Part shown: one piece after another, positions 43,859-55,601 of the stretch | Numbering within the stretch: position 1 is the first letter of the stretch | Layout: each line of letters starts with the position of its first letter | DNA from: Neostapfia colusana | Taxonomy: Eukaryota; Streptophyta; Magnoliopsida; Poales; Poaceae | DNA length: 64,000 bases | Assembly: GCA_030760725.1 (NCBI GenBank) | Contig: JASWHV010000011.1 | Span: 12,363,501 to 12,427,500, forward strand | Direction of reading: 5' to 3' | The notes under the pieces: model-generated | Seen by the model: the letters and a program-made list of their open reading frames with translations, nothing else | Told to the model about the DNA's origin: nothing | The model's database searches: none | Program-made: the position numbers and the translations under genes

Positions 43859-46602
43859 CCGTACAAAATGTCTCCAAAGGAATTAGCTGAACTGAAAGAG
43901 CAGCTAAAGGACTTAATGGACAAAGGATTCATCAGGCAAAGCTCATCACCATGGGGCTGTTCAGCCCTCTTTGTGAAGAAAAAGGATGAATCACTTACGG
44001 TTATGTGTGGATTATCGGCCGCTGAATGCAGTGATGATCAAAAATAAATATCCACTGCCGCGGATCGATATATGATTTGATCAGTTAGTGGGTGCCAAAG
44101 TATTCTCCAAGATGGACTTTAGGTCCGGTTATCATCAGATAAAAATCAGAGCGGAGGATATACCGAAGACGGCTTTCTCGACTAGATACGGGCTCTATAA
44201 GTATCTAGTCATGTCTTTTGGGCTAACAAATGCACCCGCACATTTCATGTATCTCATGAATTCTGTATTAATGCCAGAGTTGGATCAGTTCGTCGTGGTT
44301 TTCATCGACGACATTCTCGTATACTCCAAATTGGAGGAAGAGCACACCAAACATCTCTGTATTGTGCTCCAACGCTTACGAGAACATAAGCTGTATGTCA
44401 AATTTAGCAAGTGTGAATTTTGGATCAGCAAGGTACCATTCTTAGGCCACATTATTTCAGCGGAGGGTGTGGCCGTAGATCCAACCAAAATTGAGCAAGT
44501 CTTGAAGTGGGGGTCTCCGACATCTGAAATCCGCAGTTTTCTTGGACTAGCGGGTTACTACCGGAGATTTATTCCTAGCTTCTCAAAGGTGGCTAAACCA
44601 ATGACAGAATTATTGAAGAAGAGCAGCAAGTATGTATGGACGGAGGCCTGTGAAGAGGCATTTCAAACTCTAAAGAAACATCTCACAACGGCACCGGTTC
44701 TAGCCCAACCGGATACAACAAAACCATTCGATGTTTATTGTGATGCCTCAGGCATTGGACTTGGCTACTTCTTAATGCAAGATAGACGCGTGATCGTGTA
44801 TGGATCTCATCAACTCCACAACCACGAGCAGCACTACCCTACTCATGACCTATAACTCGCTGCGGTGGTGCTTGCGTTGAAAATATGGAGGCACTACTTA
44901 CTCGGAAATTTAGTGCACCTCTACACCGACCGTAAGAGCATCAAGTATATATTCACTCAGAAGGATATCAAAATGAGTCAGCGGAGATGGTTGTAGTTAA
45001 TCAAAGATTATGAACTTGAGATCCATTACCATCCGGGCAAAGCTAACGTGGTGGCTGATGCACTCAGTCATAAGTCCCACGTGAATAACTTGTCAGTTGT
45101 TCCGGAGGAGGAAGAAGAACCAAGCGTGCGGGCGATTCCGTATGGGGCATTGTATAATCTTGCTCTCGTGCCTACAATTAGGGAAGAGATTGCACAACCC
45201 CAAAATAGAGATAAAGGAATGCGGAAAATCCGGGCAAGAATCAAAGAAGATAAAATGAAATGTTTTCGGGAAGTTGATCAAGGTGTGTTATGGTTTAACA
45301 ACCGTATTGTGGTACCCCGGGACATGAAGATAAGAAAGATGATCTTGGATGAAGCTCACATGTCCAAGTACTCGATACATCCAGGAAGCAATAAGATATA
45401 TCGAGACCTCAAAACAAAATTTTGGTGGACTCGGATGAAGCGAGAAATTGTCAAGTATGTATTCGAGTGTGATACATGTCGGCGAGTCAAAGCTCATCAT
45501 ATAAAGAAAGCGGGAATGCTGCAACCATTAAGAATTCTGGCATGGAAATAGGATGACATGAGCATGGACTTTATTGTCGGACTGCCTCTCACGTTCAAAA
45601 AGCATGACTCCATTTGGGTGATTGTTGATCGGTTAACAAAATCAGCCCACTTCATCCCAGTGAATACGGTATTCCATACTAAGCAATATGCAGAGTTGTA
45701 TCTCCATAGAATTGCGTGCTTACATGGAGTTCTCAAAACCATCATATCCGACCGAGGTTCTATATTTGTTGCACGTTTCTGGGAGCAACTACATGAATCT
45801 CTGGGAACAAAGTTACTTAGAAGCTCAGCATACCATCCTCAGACCGACGGTCAAACGGAGAGGGTGAATCAGATTTTAGAAGATATGCTGAGAGCATGTG
45901 CTATAGATCATGGAAAGAATTGGGATGACCATTTGCCATTAGTTGAATTCTCCTACAATAATGGTTATCAATCCATCATTAAAATGGCACCATACGAAGC
46001 ACTATATGGCAGGAAGTGCCGCACACCCCTCAATTGGTGTGAATCCGGTGAGAGGGTAGTTTTCGGCATTGATCTTGTAAAAGATGCCGAAGAGCGAGTC
46101 CAGCTTATTCAAGCAAACCTCAAAGCCGCTCTATCTCGCTAGAAGAGTTATGCGGACAAGTGACGCCGACCCTTGTATTTTGAAGTCGGAGATCACGTCT
46201 ATCTCCGAGTATCGCCGATGACGGAAATTCATCGATTCGGGGTCAAGGGAAAGCTAGCTCCTCGTTTTGTTGGTCCGTTCATTATTACAAAATGGTGTGG
46301 ACCGGTAGCCTACCGTCTGAGGCTGCCAACATCATTATCGGGCAACCATGACATCTTCCATGTCTCTCAATCAAGAAAATGTTTGAAGGAGCCGACACAG
46401 GTTCTTTCAAAAGACATGGAGATATTACAACCGGATCTCACCTATAGCGAGCAGCCCATCCAGATTATTGACGAAAGACCAGGGTCACTAGAAATCGGAC
46501 ATTGAAAATTTACAAATTCCTGTGGAGTAATAATACCCCAGAAGAGGCGACTTGGGAGAGTGAAGATTACAGCCACAAGAATTATCCGGAACTTTTGTCA
46601 TA
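43859..46602 (+). pseudogene. pol: D pol: RT, RNase H, integrase, chromodomain (heavily decayed)
   Basis: Recognisable: KELAELKEQLKDLMDKGFIR; MDFRSGYHQIKI; SFGLTNAPAHF; catalytic FIDDILVYSK; YCDASGIGLGY; YTDRKSIKYIF; integrase HMSKYSIHPG to ECDTCRRVK; MDFIVGLP, IISDRGSIF, NQILEDML; and chromodomain PEEATWESEDY with TAG near 46602. Lesions: frameshift near 43998, TGA near 44072, TAA near 44853 (at the RNase H catalytic glutamate codon), TAG near 44996, 45550 and 46141, TGA near 46162, and a frameshift near 46475. Closest in this window to C and B. Confidence 0.9.
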
Positions 46603-46639
46603 GACTTTGTAATTACCTTCCACCTCGCCTTTATTTTGT

Positions 46640-46676
46640 AATCTTGGGACGAGATTCCCTTTTAAGGAGGAAGGAA
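46640..46676 (+). promoter_or_regulatory. Polypurine tract of D with upstream palindrome
   Basis: AATCTTGGGACGAGATT (46640-46656) precedes AAGGAGGAAGGAA, which ends at the LTR start 46677. The palindrome has one mismatch compared with B and C. Confidence 0.85.
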
Positions 46677-48713
46677 TGTAAAGTTCCCAAAAATATGAAT
46701 ACAAAGAAACTTGAGTTTGCACAAACATTGGTGTCATGTGTATGAAAAATGGGACTGGTTTAAACTTTTTCCACATGTTATAACACATGAGAGTTCTTTC
46801 TAAACAAACTTAGGGTTACTCACATGCTTGGATCCTAGGTGGATTAAACCCACATATTTGAAGTCTCAGGTGCAATGGAAGGTTTAAAAATCAGATTTGA
46901 ACTAAATGTTCAGCTCAAATTTCAAATGACGGAAACACAATGGGGATGCAAACTGTTGTGTTTCAAACTCTTGTTTGCAACAGCTAACACAAAAATTAGG
47001 TTGCATATTTGAATTTCTTAGGTCCAAATTAGTGGGTATGCAAAATTTCATTAATTTTTGAAAGGATTTGCTATCCATTTTCCAAAAGGACTTAAATGTG
47101 CAAAGAATTCAAATACACATTTGAATTTGGATGAGATTTGCCCAACTATCCAAATGCAGCTCAGTTTGGAAAACTTTTAAATTGGTCAGTTGCCAAATTT
47201 TGGAGATCTTTTGAGGGATAAGAAGGGATTGCCTTGTGGGACCCACATGTCATTGGGGGAGGAAAAAATTTGGAAAAAGATCTTCAGTCTTCAGTTTCCC
47301 ACTCGAGCATAACAGAGGCTTCACAGCCGACACCGAGGCACACACCGAGGACACCTTCCGGGATTGTTTTCTTGCGCTGGTGAGCTACTCGTGCTGTGCC
47401 TTCACTCCCAGCCATGGTCAGCTTTGCCACAGCACCGAAGACACGGCCTCTGCCCTCTCTCGCACGCAAGAACAACAGAGCCATGCCGCTGTTGTTTGAT
47501 CGCTCGGGAGCTGGCTTCTCTCGCGTGCAAGCCTCAGCAAACTAGCAAAACGGCACCAGGCCATCACCTCCTACTCCTTCAACACGTCCCCGAGTGTGCT
47601 AGGCCTCCTCACACCGAGAAACAAAGTTTCCCGCGGCGGCTGATCCACGACCGAAGCACGGTGCTCCCGTGGACAGCCTCAACCAGACAATTTCACGGTC
47701 GAGCAAGAACGCCTTTGGATGTGCTCGACCTCCACGCTGTTCACCTCCGAAGCTCGAGTCAAGTGGTTGATCGTTGCCGGAGTATTTCACAGTTTTCTTC
47801 CGGCCGGTGCAAAACCACCCTCGGGTATGAAATCATCAAATTGTCGATCTCTATTTGCTTAGAGCCCACGAAATTGCACTCACAGGAGCTAGACTTGATG
47901 GCGCACAAGTTTGCTTCACAACCCTAGCTTGAAAACGGTTGTAGCCGGCATATTTGATGGTTTTCCAACAGCAAGCCGTCGGGTGCACGGTGCAACCATG
48001 GTTAGAGCCATTTCTGAGCTTTTGTACGGCCATGTCGACCTTCCCTAGAATCCACCGGTGCTGTGGAGCCATTCCACCGATTTTTTGGCGGGCTAGAAGG
48101 GCTGGGCGACGTCGCCAAACTTGCACCGAGCCGCCGCACCATCACGGGCGGTGTTGGAGCTATCGCCTGCCGGGGGAAATCTCCTCAACATGTTCAGTGC
48201 ACGGTTTTAGGCCCTATCGGCGAGGGAGAGCTCGGGAGGTGGCCGAAGTAATGGTGTCCGAGAAGCTCCGGCGAGCCCGGCGGCGCGCAGTCCGGAGGTT
48301 GATGAAGGGTACACCGGGCCCGCTGTCAGTGAGAAGAAAATCGGGTGGAAGATCTTCTGTGTCAACCGATCGGGCTGTGGCTGCGGGGGGATAGTTCTGT
48401 GGCCCCATGTGGCTTGTTCCAGTGAGTGACACGTGGCCCCCTGGACCCACACGCAGGATTTAAACATTTCCCGGTTAATTTGAATTCCAGAATTTACCCA
48501 AACTTTAGAACCACATAATGTTTGCTAGGAAGCTCCAAATTTAGTGATTCAAAGTGGGTTGGATTCAGATTAAAAAACTATATCCAAATATGCAAGCCAA
48601 TTTGTGTGAAAGTCATTATTTAAGTCTAGAAAATTCTTTAAATATTTTCAGCAAAAGAATTTTAGACGGAGTTTGGTTCATCCAAAAATCCTCAAATTTT
48701 TCAAGAATATCAC
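46677..48713 (+). repeat. D 3' LTR, first part (U3)
   Basis: Starts TGTAAAGTTCCC. AT-rich to about 47230, then a GC-rich core to about 48450 with shadow frames but no conserved protein. It is interrupted at 48713 by solo LTR F, whose U3 half is an inverted relative of this DNA. It continues at 52725. Confidence 0.9.
48709..48713. repeat. Target-site duplication of F, left copy (ATCAC)
   Basis: ATCAC precedes F and recurs at 52720-52724 directly after it. Confidence 0.93.
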
Positions 48714-51700
48714 TGTGGCAGACCGGAATCCGCTCATCCAGGATCGCAGAGGGTGGTGCCGCGCGATGCGACACCTGACAGCACACGTCATAAGAACACA
48801 TTATATTACATGGGAAGACAAACTGAATGTACAAAGTAGTACACTTCTCAGTTACAAACTAGGGTCTTTATTACACAGCGGAAGTTTCTTTTGTACAACT
48901 CACGCCCGCCTATCTAGCAAAAGTCGGTTGCCCAGCCCTAGGGCAACCCAAACTAGCTGCACGTCTCAGCTCAGCGCGGCGTGTACGGCTCCCACTCAGC
49001 CGTGGTCCCAGATGGAGGGTAACCCTCGCCGGTGGACTCGTACTCCGAGTCCGTGGGTGGCTCCTCACCTGAAAAACACTTAAGCAGCAACCGTGAGCAC
49101 GAAGGCTCAGCAAGGCTTAACCGACTCACCTAAGCATGAAACTCTACATGAGGTGTACAGTGACATAGGATGGTCATATTGCAACAAATGGACTCGCCTA
49201 CAAGTTCATTCTTAGTTCAACTTTTAGCAAAAAGTTAACAGTTCAACAAGTTGAAATTTAGTAAGCAATATTTGGTGGCAAACATGTAGCAATACAATGT
49301 TATATCATATCAGCAGTATTGAAACACCATATTTCATACATTAGTCTACATCACGACTCAGTGACCAAGTGGTACTCTTCACCGCGAGGGACGGCGAATC
49401 GACTGGATATACACCTGCCGGAAACCCAAAGAGCACGTCACGTACGCCCACCCGTGGAGCTGCACAGCATGCTCACTCGATGTCGTACGGGACAACCTTT
49501 CACCCAACAGCCCAAACGTCGAACCGGTCGCACCGAAACGAGCAGGAGGTTCCCCACACGGAGCATCTCTCTATGCCCGTTGGCAGATTTCCACCTTGCT
49601 GCCCTCAACCTACACCTATAAATTGGTGTGCTATGCCTCGACGCCCGGAGGTTTAGGCTACATCGATTTATCGGGGCCCATATATCCGATATGCCTTCAG
49701 TACGTTCAAACTTGATCAGTGTGGGCCGCACACGGATCGGTCCTCAATCGACACGGACAGGGCTGCGCACACAAGACTCCATCTTGCTGCGCCCTAGCCC
49801 CTGCCTAGTCTCATTTTCATTACTAAAGTGATCTCACATCACTCAACCGAACCCGTGTGTCCCAAGACTATCTCGCGAGTAGATTCCAACTACTCGACTT
49901 GTACCGAAGCCCTATGAATCTTTAAGCATAGCTTATTTACTCGAGGTCTTAGACACTACCCTCACTCTTATGGAAAATTTCTGGTCATGCAAGTGGGGTT
50001 CCATCCATCCTATACCTAATGCACATTCGCCATTCATATGACACATGTAAACAAAGTAAAACTTATAAAAGGTTAATGCAAACCGGGGCTTGCCTTGTTG
50101 CTGCTGGTCAGTAGTTAGCTCTTCTTCCGGAAGTAGGAAGTCCAGCACTTCCGGAGTCTATTCTTCAATGGCTACACGTTAATGAAACACTATACGTTAA
50201 TTTAAATGCAATGTGAGTTTAGGGTAATACTCCTGCTATTAGTTCTAATAACCAGTCTCTAACCACTGGAACTCTGTTTAAGAATTTAAAGATGAACTGG
50301 GTGTTGGTGGTTTGGCATAGACTTAATCCCATGGTTAAATGCTAAGTGGTTCTCCCCCTTCTCCATATTAATCCCTCAAGTGGTTAAAAAGGACAGGGGT
50401 GATCCAGAGCTCCAATGGAGCTGAGAATTTTTGTGTGAGTCCCTTGTCACAGGAAAACCCTCTGGACCAAACATTAGCACTTTTCACTGAGTGGTTTGCT
50501 CAGAGTAATTCTTTTAGCAATTAAGCAAAGAAGAATAAATTCTGAGGTAACACCCCTGTTCATGCCCAACTCAGGGAACTACAATTTCAATTATAGCTCA
50601 TAGAGTTTGCATGAATTTTCCTAGCCTTTTTGGAGCCAATATTTGCCCAGAACTGAATTTCCAAGTTTTGGAAATTCTCTGAAAACGTTTCTGTATTCAA
50701 ATGAACACAGCACCTTCTAATATGAATTACTCTGGACAAATCAACTCCAAATGGTCTGAAACTTTTACAGGGGTTCACTAATGTCCTAAAGAACATTCTG
50801 GCAAAATTTGGCGATTTTTGGATGAACCAAACTCCCTCTAAAATTCTTTTGCTGAAAAGATTTAAAGAATTTTCCAGAATTAATTATTGGGTTTCATACA
50901 AATTGGGTTGTATATTTGGACAGAGCTAGCCAAGATGAATCCAAGCCAATTTGAATCACTAAATTTGGAGCTTCCTAGCAAAAGTTATGGAGTTCTAAAG
51001 TTTGGGGAATTTCTGGAATTCGAATTAACCGGGAAAAGTTCAAATTCCTGACAGCGGGCCCGGCCCCCACGTGTCACCACCTCGGCTGCGCCACACGGGG
51101 CCACAGGACTGTTTTCCGCGTGTTCACAGCTGATCCAGTGCAACAGAAAATCCTCACACTGTGCATCGAGGGACTGACGAGCGGGCCCGGCCGGCTCGTC
51201 TTCTTCCTCGCGCCCGCCCTTTTTCCCGCGCCGGCACACCTCGGCAGCTCGCCGGACTTGGCTTCCCGACCGCCTCCCGGCCGGAAACTCGCCGCCTGGG
51301 CCTAACTCGACTTGGAGAACACGTGGGTGCCCTCACCGGAGCTCGGCAATGGCCGGAACTATGCCCGCGACGGTGACAGAGCTTCCCTCTACTCCGCCGA
51401 CGTCGTCCGGGCTACTCCGGGCCTTATTTTTCAAGCGGTTTGCTCCTACAGCTCCGCCGTGGCATGCTGCGCACGAATATGAGCTCGGTTGGCCATGGAA
51501 ATGGCCGGAACTGGGACCTCACCATCGACCTAGGCCCGATATCGGCTGTTGCTCGAAAAACATGGATATCAGCGCAAAGGCTCTACGGTTTTCGATGGTT
51601 TTGGATCCTAGGTGGCCGTGGGGACGTGTAGAATCGATGCTCGGCTGGGTTTACGCCGTGCAGGACCGATCGCCGTGAATTTCAGCATTTCTGCTCACTC

Positions 51701-52719
51701 ATTTTTGTTGAACACTGAGGACTAGACGGGGAAATACTCCCCCTACAAAGCATGGAAGAGGGTAGGGTCTTCACCGTGAGTTCGAGCAGTCCCTGGCACG
51801 TATCTTTGCTGTTGAGCTCCCGTCGCGAGGTCCCCTGGATCAACGGCGCGACGAGGAGCCGAGGGGAGCGGCTGGTGCCGTTTTTACATTCGGGTAGGAA
51901 CGGGCAGAGCGGAGGAGATGAGGTCGGCACACGTGGGCTGGGGACTTTAACCGCGTCGGGCACGCGTGCGCTCGGTCGCCGAGGAGGTGGCGCCGGATTG
52001 AGTCGGTCGGCGGCCGGGCGATCGTGCTGGCGCGCACGTGAGGCCTCGGCCGAGGGAAAAATCAACCGAGGAGACTTCAGTCTGAAGTCTGCTGACATGT
52101 GGGCCTCCCCCCCTAATTCTTTTTCCAAATTTTGTCAATTCTGGGGTGCCAAAATATCCTCAGCTACTCACAATTTAATGTGAGACTTAGTCACCAAGTC
52201 TTTGTTTGAATTTGAATTCTCAAATTTGAACTGTGTTTGGCTAAATTTGCTGCATGTTTAAACTAAAATTCAAATTCAGTTTTGAATTCTTGCAAATTTA
52301 ACTCTTGACAAGATGAACTCCAATGAGGATGAAAATTGGTGGGCTTACTCAGAAAAATGTGCTGAGTTTGAATATGAAGCTAACTTTTGATTTTGGGTGA
52401 TGAATGTTGCTGCAATTTGAATTTACATTCAAATTGGCTTCTTTTTCAAATACCTCCAAAAGTGCCTCAAAAAGTGTTGGATTTACATGAAACTTGGACT
52501 GAACCTTCCCAAGACTTTTTAAGTTCTAGGGGTGAGCTCAACCTCCCATGTTCATGTGTAGAAATCCTACTTTGTGAAAGTGTAGACTTTCCCCTCTAAT
52601 CCCTCTTTTGATGGAGGTTACTTGCTCTTCCCACTTTTTCACCATCTATCCACAACAAGAACTGTGGTGTTGTGCGGTGATGAAGAGTTTTTGCAAGTCC
52701 CTTTTCTTGGGATTTTACA
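48714..52719 (-). mobile_element. Solo LTR F (4006 bp) inside D's LTR
   Basis: On the minus strand it runs TGTAAAATCCCAAG at 52719 to GGTCTGCCACA at 48714, with duplication ATCAC on both sides and no internal domain. This is a solo LTR left by LTR-LTR recombination. The end-side 1.5 kb matches C's LTR end closely. The start-side half resembles D's LTR, so it looks mosaic. GC-rich core about 51050-52100. Confidence 0.93.
48971..50171 (-). pseudogene. LTR acidic two-exon ORF, broken copy in F
   Basis: Exon 1 (50171-50094, 78 nt, donor CAAG before GCAAGC) and exon 2 (49068-48971, 98 nt, acceptor TTTTTCAG, ending EWEPYTPR and TGA) have the same lengths and phase as in C. The fifth codon of exon 1 is TAG, so this copy is interrupted. 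Confidence 0.5.
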
Positions 52720-52724
52720 ATCAC
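52720..52724. repeat. Target-site duplication of F, right copy (ATCAC)
   Basis: Matches 48709-48713. Confidence 0.93.
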
Positions 52725-54976
52725 TTAGGATTTTAGTGAACTTATGTAAAAGTTCAGCTCATTTGGAGTTGATTTTCTTAGTGGAATTCAGATTTTTAGT
52801 TGCTGTGTTCAATTGGATACAGAAATATTTTCAGAGAATTTCCAAAACTTGGAAATTCAGTTCTGGGTAATTGTTAGCTCAAAAAATCATAGGAAACTTC
52901 ATTAAGGTCCTTTGAACTATAATTGAAATTTTAGTTCACTAAGTTTGGCATAAACCTGTGAGTTACTTCAGAATTAATTCCTTTTTTCTTAATTGCTTAG
53001 AGAATTGTTCTGAACAAACCACTCAATGAAAAGTGCTAATTTTTGGTCCAGATGACTTTCTTGTGATAAGGAACTCACATAAAAATTTTCAGCTCCATTG
53101 TAGCTATGGATCAGCCATGTTCTGTTTAACCTCCTTAGGTGCTCAAAACATGAGTGGGGAAAACACTTAGCACTTAATCATGTTGATTAACCCAAACCCA
53201 AACCTTAGAACCAGTGTCATTTTAAATTCTTAAACAGAGTTCCAGTTTTAAACTTGTCATTAGAACTGTTAGCAAAATATTTATAATTAAATACATATAC
53301 ATATTCATCACGTGTAGCATCCACGTGGAGATTTTGAAACAATCGGAGTGGAGATCAAAGAAGGAGGAAGGCGAGTGATCAAGCCTCAACTGGTCTTCAC
53401 TAACTGAACCGTATATATTAGTCCCCTGCAAAACAAAGGCACGCCCTGTTTTGCATCAAAATTTACATGTTTTTAATTGTATTCACTTTATAATGTATAG
53501 CATGTTGGTTATTGCATTAAGTCTAGATGGTATGACACTGCACATGCATGAACCAGAAAAACCCTGAGTTTTATTTAGAGTACGTTTCACTTAATGATAT
53601 CTGCTGTGATCAAGTTAACAAAAGTAGATTAAAAGAGGCATAACTCGAGTAGGCCGTTTCCTACTCCTGAACAGGGATTAAGAGGGATCAATCGGAAGAG
53701 TTGGGAATTGATCGTCTTAGTTGGGAATGGAGACCGGGCAGGGTGGATGGAAGGCTCAAAGACGTGGTTCTGTGAGCCTAGTCTCTGTCTAAGTCGATTA
53801 AGGCCCGTTCTCATGTGCGGCCCTGCTGGACAAGTTTGAGATGTGTACCGGATGCATACTGGCTATATGGGACCCAGGAAACCGATGTAACATGTTAACC
53901 TGGGTGTCGAGGCAATTCCCACCATCTTATGGAGATGCTGAAAGGATAGAGAAGTCGTCTCTACGAGGGTTTGCTGTAGTGAGACTTAATCCAAGTTGGT
54001 GGGACCGGTTCGATATTTGGGTGTCGTGTGAAAGGTTGCAACAAACGACGTTGAGGGGATTGGTTGATCAAAGGTCTCGGACGGGCGTATGTGTCGTGTC
54101 AGCGGGGTGTTTTTAATTCGAATCACCGTCGCTCGTGGTAGTGAGCATACTGGTACACTGAGTCGTGACGTAGTAATAAACTGGGAAAAAAGTTAATATG
54201 CTTCATGAGTAATCCTCATATTGGAGATGAGGGATGATCAACACCTTCACTAAAATTATTTTCCAATTTGGGCTTGTAGCGTCGAGGCAAAGCATTTCTT
54301 GTTTGATTGTGGAGTCTCGGCGTTAATGGCGCAAGGTCTGTATAGGTCTAGGATAGCTCACTAAAGTTACTTTCACCTCCGGCAAGTGGCATCAAGATGA
54401 AGCATTTCTTGTTTGATTGTGGAGTCTCAATATAAATTGTGTGAGGGCTATAAAAGTTGCTTAAAACCTGAAGTAAGGAATCTCCTTTAGCTCAAGTTCA
54501 TATGTTGTGCAAACTTCTATCTTCAGCCCTCTATTTTTGGCATGTAGAGTTTCATGACTCGGGTGACGGTTAAGTCTTGCTGAGCTTTATGCTCACGGAT
54601 ACTGCATGAGTTGTTTTGCAGGTAATAACACTATGCTGATAAGTATGATTGTCCGATGAGGCTCAGAACTCTCCGAGTGGGGAAACTCATGGAAACCCAT
54701 GCCGCTGCTACTGTGATCGTGTTGCTAGTTAGAAGGGTCCACGTGCTGGACGTCTTCTCTGTTGCTTAGCATAGATATGTGACGTGAGTTGTATCAATCT
54801 TCCGCTGTAGATTATTTTGAGAAGTATTTGTAAAATTCAAACTTTGTAAGCTTCCGCTTGAGTTATGTAATATGATGCTTTATTATGTGTGCTGTTGGGT
54901 GCCGCATCGCACGACACCACCCAATGCGATTCCCGGGCAAGTGGTACGGCCCCGTGATCGGGTCCGAGTCCTGACA
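52725..54976 (+). repeat. D 3' LTR, second part (R-U5)
   Basis: Continues D's LTR after F and ends GGTCCGAGTCCTGACA at 54976, comparable to the ends of the B and C LTRs. It contains a stem-loop with GAGTAG and CTACTC arms (53647-53666). The acidic two-exon frame of B, C and E is not open here. D's full LTR would be about 4.29 kb. The next five bases, TGAAG, are D's expected target duplication. Confidence 0.88.
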
Positions 54977-55601
54977 TGAAGGTTGAAGGACGAGTTTCCG
55001 GGTTCTGGAGGTAGCTCACGTGGTAGTGTGTAGTGTGGTGTGTGTGTTTAGCTAGTGTAGATGTTTATAATATTTTTACTGCATATTATTGTTGTTATTG
55101 TTGACTGCCTGTGTAAGTTGGCCATCGAGCCAGGGATGGCCTCGAAGCTAGGGCAGTATTTTCTAATTTTTTAAAAAATTACCAAACTTATTTACGACGG
55201 TTTCCTGGTGCTGGCCGTCGTAAATAAGCCACTAGTATTTACGATGGCCAAGACCAGCCATCGTAAATAAGCTACTAGTATTTACGCCGGCTAGTGTCGG
55301 CCGTCGTAAATAATGGGTCAATTCACGACGGCCCGTCATGAATAAGTTCGCCCAGCCACGTGGCAGTCGGGGGAACTTTTTCACGACGTGATTTCTTAGC
55401 CGTCGTAAATAATCTTATTTACGATGGGCACCGTTGTACGACGGGCACCGTTGTTAACAACCTTATTTACGACTATTTCTCGGTGACGGCCAAAAACCAT
55501 CGTGAATAAGACTTCCCCGTCGTGAATAACTTATTCATGACGGTTTGCCCTTTGTTAATGATGGTTTCCAGCCGTCGTTAATTGTTCATATTCCTGTAGT
55601 G
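54977..55601 (+). mobile_element. Right end of a CACTA (En/Spm-type) transposon
   Basis: The terminus ...TATTCCTGTAGTG at 55601 is the inverted CACTACAGGAATA end typical of plant CACTA elements. It is preceded by some 400 bp of subterminal repeats (55191-55590). The first about 200 bp (54977-55180) is AT-rich with no frame, like a 3' untranslated region. The transposase and other terminus are not in the window. It abuts broken E pol at 55602, so it probably inserted in E, with 3-bp duplication GAC expected. Confidence 0.85.
55191..55590 (+). repeat. CACTA subterminal repeats (TTTACGACGG in both orientations)
   Basis: About fifteen copies of TTATTTACGACGG or variants with one or two changes, alternating with the reverse complement CCGTCGTAAATAA. 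Such arrays are where CACTA transposases bind. The palindromic spacing would form hairpins. Confidence 0.88.

Larger units (their letters stand above)
43233..54976 (+). mobile_element. Ty3/gypsy chromovirus D, right part
   Basis: Plus-strand gag end, protease, RT, RNase H, integrase and chromodomain (43233-46602), polypurine tract (46664-46676) and 3' LTR (46677-48713 plus 52725-54976, split by solo LTR F). It begins inside gag exactly where the copia LTR ends. The missing 5' LTR and gag start are thus probably left of the window rather than lost. It carries many stops and frameshifts and is old. Confidence 0.88.

Noticed and set aside
47364..47927. 187-codon frame in D's LTR
   Set aside because: Lies in the GC-rich core with no conserved counterpart in F and no recognisable domain.
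53330..54720. Acidic two-exon ORF in D's LTR
   Set aside because: The aligned exon-like stretch has stops in the expected phase, and the donor reads GCACGC with no matching second exon.
55191..55590. CRISPR-like short repeats
   Set aside because: The repeats alternate in orientation with irregular spacing, end in a CACTA terminus and lie in plant DNA.
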